A program made the translations under genes and the position numbers. From the NCBI GenBank assembly GCA_038043025.1, contig JBBTCW010000008.1, positions 1 through 7,384 on the forward strand: a stretch of DNA of 7,384 bases, given 5' to 3'. Within the stretch, counting starts at the first letter, position 1. Every line of letters begins with the position of its first letter. This DNA is from O2-02-FULL-42-9 sp038043025 (GTDB lineage: Bacteria > Pseudomonadota > Gammaproteobacteria > UBA12402). The notes beneath the pieces were generated by a model that ran no database searches, was not told where the DNA came from, and saw nothing but the letters and a program-made list of their open reading frames with translations. This document shows, piece by piece, positions 7,011 through 7,384 of this stretch.

Positions 7011-7056
7011 GATTACGTTCGACTAAGGATTGTTGAATATCGTATAGGGATATCGA

Positions 7057-7076
7057 GGATACGTTTGGATACGTTT
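7057..7076 (+). repeat. Perfect 10-nt tandem repeat inside the small RNA
   Basis: GGATACGTTT occurs twice head to tail (7057-7066 and 7067-7076). Each copy contributes one GGA, so the duplication adds a CsrA-type motif. It also makes alternative pairing possible, because either ATACG can pair with CGTAT at 7041-7045. Confidence 0.9.
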
Positions 7077-7105
7077 CATGGAGAACGAGTGTAACGGGAC
7101 TTACG

Positions 7106-7136
7106 AATGGCGGCAGGATGCCGCCATTATTTTTTT
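7106..7136 (+). terminator. Intrinsic terminator of the small RNA
   Basis: A perfect 10-bp stem (7106-7115 with 7119-7128, core GGCGGCA/TGCCGCC) with a three-base GGA loop is followed by an A and seven T residues (7130-7136). This is a textbook Rho-independent terminator reading rightward. The GC-rich stem stands out from the AT-rich surroundings, and the GGA loop is typical of terminators of CsrB/RsmY/RsmZ-type RNAs. Confidence 0.88.
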
Positions 7137-7174
7137 ACTCTTACTAAAATCCTAATAAAAAAAAGGTTATCACT

Positions 7175-7339
7175 ATGCCAAGAAGAACCCCTTCGGAATC
7201 TTCAGAACTATCATCGGCACTACTGAACATTACTGCGGAACCCGACGCGGAACCAAGCCATGAAGAATCGACACCCCAAAGCGCCAGCAATAGGTCTCCA
7301 TTAACAGAAATACGACTCGCGGCTAGCACGGCTTCCTAA
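7175..7339 (+). CDS. Small hypothetical ORF (54 residues), low complexity
   Basis: I do not recognise this product. It starts MPRRTPSESSEL and is rich in Ser, Thr, Glu, Pro and Ala, with no membrane segment or signal peptide, so it is probably disordered. An A-rich ribosome binding site (AAAAGG ending at 7166) lies 8 nt before the ATG. No promoter is visible in the 38 bp between the terminator and the ATG. Expression would therefore need read-through from the small RNA or a promoter inside it. After the TAA the same frame stays open for the remaining 15 codons to the window edge, so this could be the N-terminal piece of a longer gene broken by a stop codon. It could also be a chance ORF. Legionellales effectors often have disordered ends, but nothing here proves that. 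Confidence 0.35.
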   Translation: MPRRTPSESSELSSALLNITAEPDAEPSHEESTPQSASNRSPLTEIRLAASTAS

Positions 7340-7384
7340 ATTCCCAAAAAATTAGGCACTAGGATTTCTGCCTGCTCAAAAATT

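Larger units (their letters stand above)
7017..7136 (+). ncRNA. Candidate CsrA/RsmA-sequestering small RNA (RsmY/RsmZ/CsrB-like)
   Basis: The RNA is about 120 nt, between a TATAAT promoter and an intrinsic terminator, with no sizeable ORF. It contains seven GGA triplets, at 7027, 7048, 7057, 7067, 7080, 7097 and 7116; chance would give one to two. Four sit in hairpin loops. Stem 7018-7023/7032-7037 (6 bp, one G-U) presents UAAGGAUU. Stem 7072-7076/7083-7087 presents CAUGGA. Stem 7091-7094/7101-7104 presents CGGGAC. The terminator loop is GGA. The region 7041-7063 can form alternative short hairpins around AGGGA and GAGGA. By family knowledge, repeated GGA loops bind CsrA dimers and titrate them from mRNAs. 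In Legionella and pseudomonads such RNAs are switched on by LetA/GacA. I see no clear GacA/LetA box, and which paralog (RsmY or RsmZ) this is cannot be told. The start and end are predictions. Confidence 0.75.

Noticed and set aside
7144..7329. 61-codon minus-strand ORF near the right end
   Set aside because: It lies opposite the small plus-strand ORF, ends beside the RNA terminator and has no ribosome binding site; I judge it a shadow, though neither strand is certain here.
7354..7373. AGGCA...TGCCT hairpin with GGA in its loop as a second CsrA site or terminator
   Set aside because: It has only five pairs with a 10-base loop, no T-run follows, and the window ends just after; the evidence is too weak.

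Overview
The window looks like chromosomal DNA of an AT-leaning gammaproteobacterium (roughly 40-45% GC by eye). Several features point to the Legionellales / Coxiella-like group. The L-serine dehydratase is of the Legionella type and ends in a cysteine. The phosphatidylserine synthase is of the CDP-alcohol family. A candidate RsmY/RsmZ-like small RNA is present. The order-level assignment is inference from gene content only.

Layout from left to right. Positions 1-129 hold a 13-bp perfect inverted repeat with arms about 80 bp apart, and no gene I can name. On the minus strand, tldD (1479-2912) is followed by pmbA/tldE (130-1467). The two are tightly spaced and encode the two subunits of the TldD/TldE zinc protease. 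A 57-bp spacer with back-to-back promoter-like boxes separates tldD from a small plus-strand outer-membrane lipoprotein gene (2970-3326). That gene's 3' end overlaps the end of a minus-strand AmpG-type MFS permease (3316-4560). The permease is divergent from sdaA (4613-5992), which encodes an iron-sulfur L-serine dehydratase. sdaA converges, with a 4-bp overlap, on minus-strand pssA (5989-6705), so a serine-degrading and a serine-consuming membrane-lipid enzyme end on each other.

From 6706 to the right end the window is mostly non-coding. An AT-rich stretch leads to a TATAAT box at 7005-7010. About 120 nt follow that carry seven GGA trinucleotides, three short GGA-presenting hairpins, a perfect 10-nt tandem repeat and a strong intrinsic terminator whose loop is itself GGA. 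This is the architecture of a CsrA/RsmA-sequestering RNA (CsrB/RsmY/RsmZ type) and is the most interesting item here. A 54-codon ORF of unknown function with a plausible ribosome binding site follows at 7175-7339.

How the parts relate: TldD and TldE form one complex. AmpG would return peptidoglycan fragments to the cytosol. SdaA and PssA both draw on L-serine. The RNA, if real, would be a post-transcriptional switch acting in trans on CsrA and hence on many unlinked genes. I see no CRISPR array, complete insertion sequence, tRNA or rRNA.
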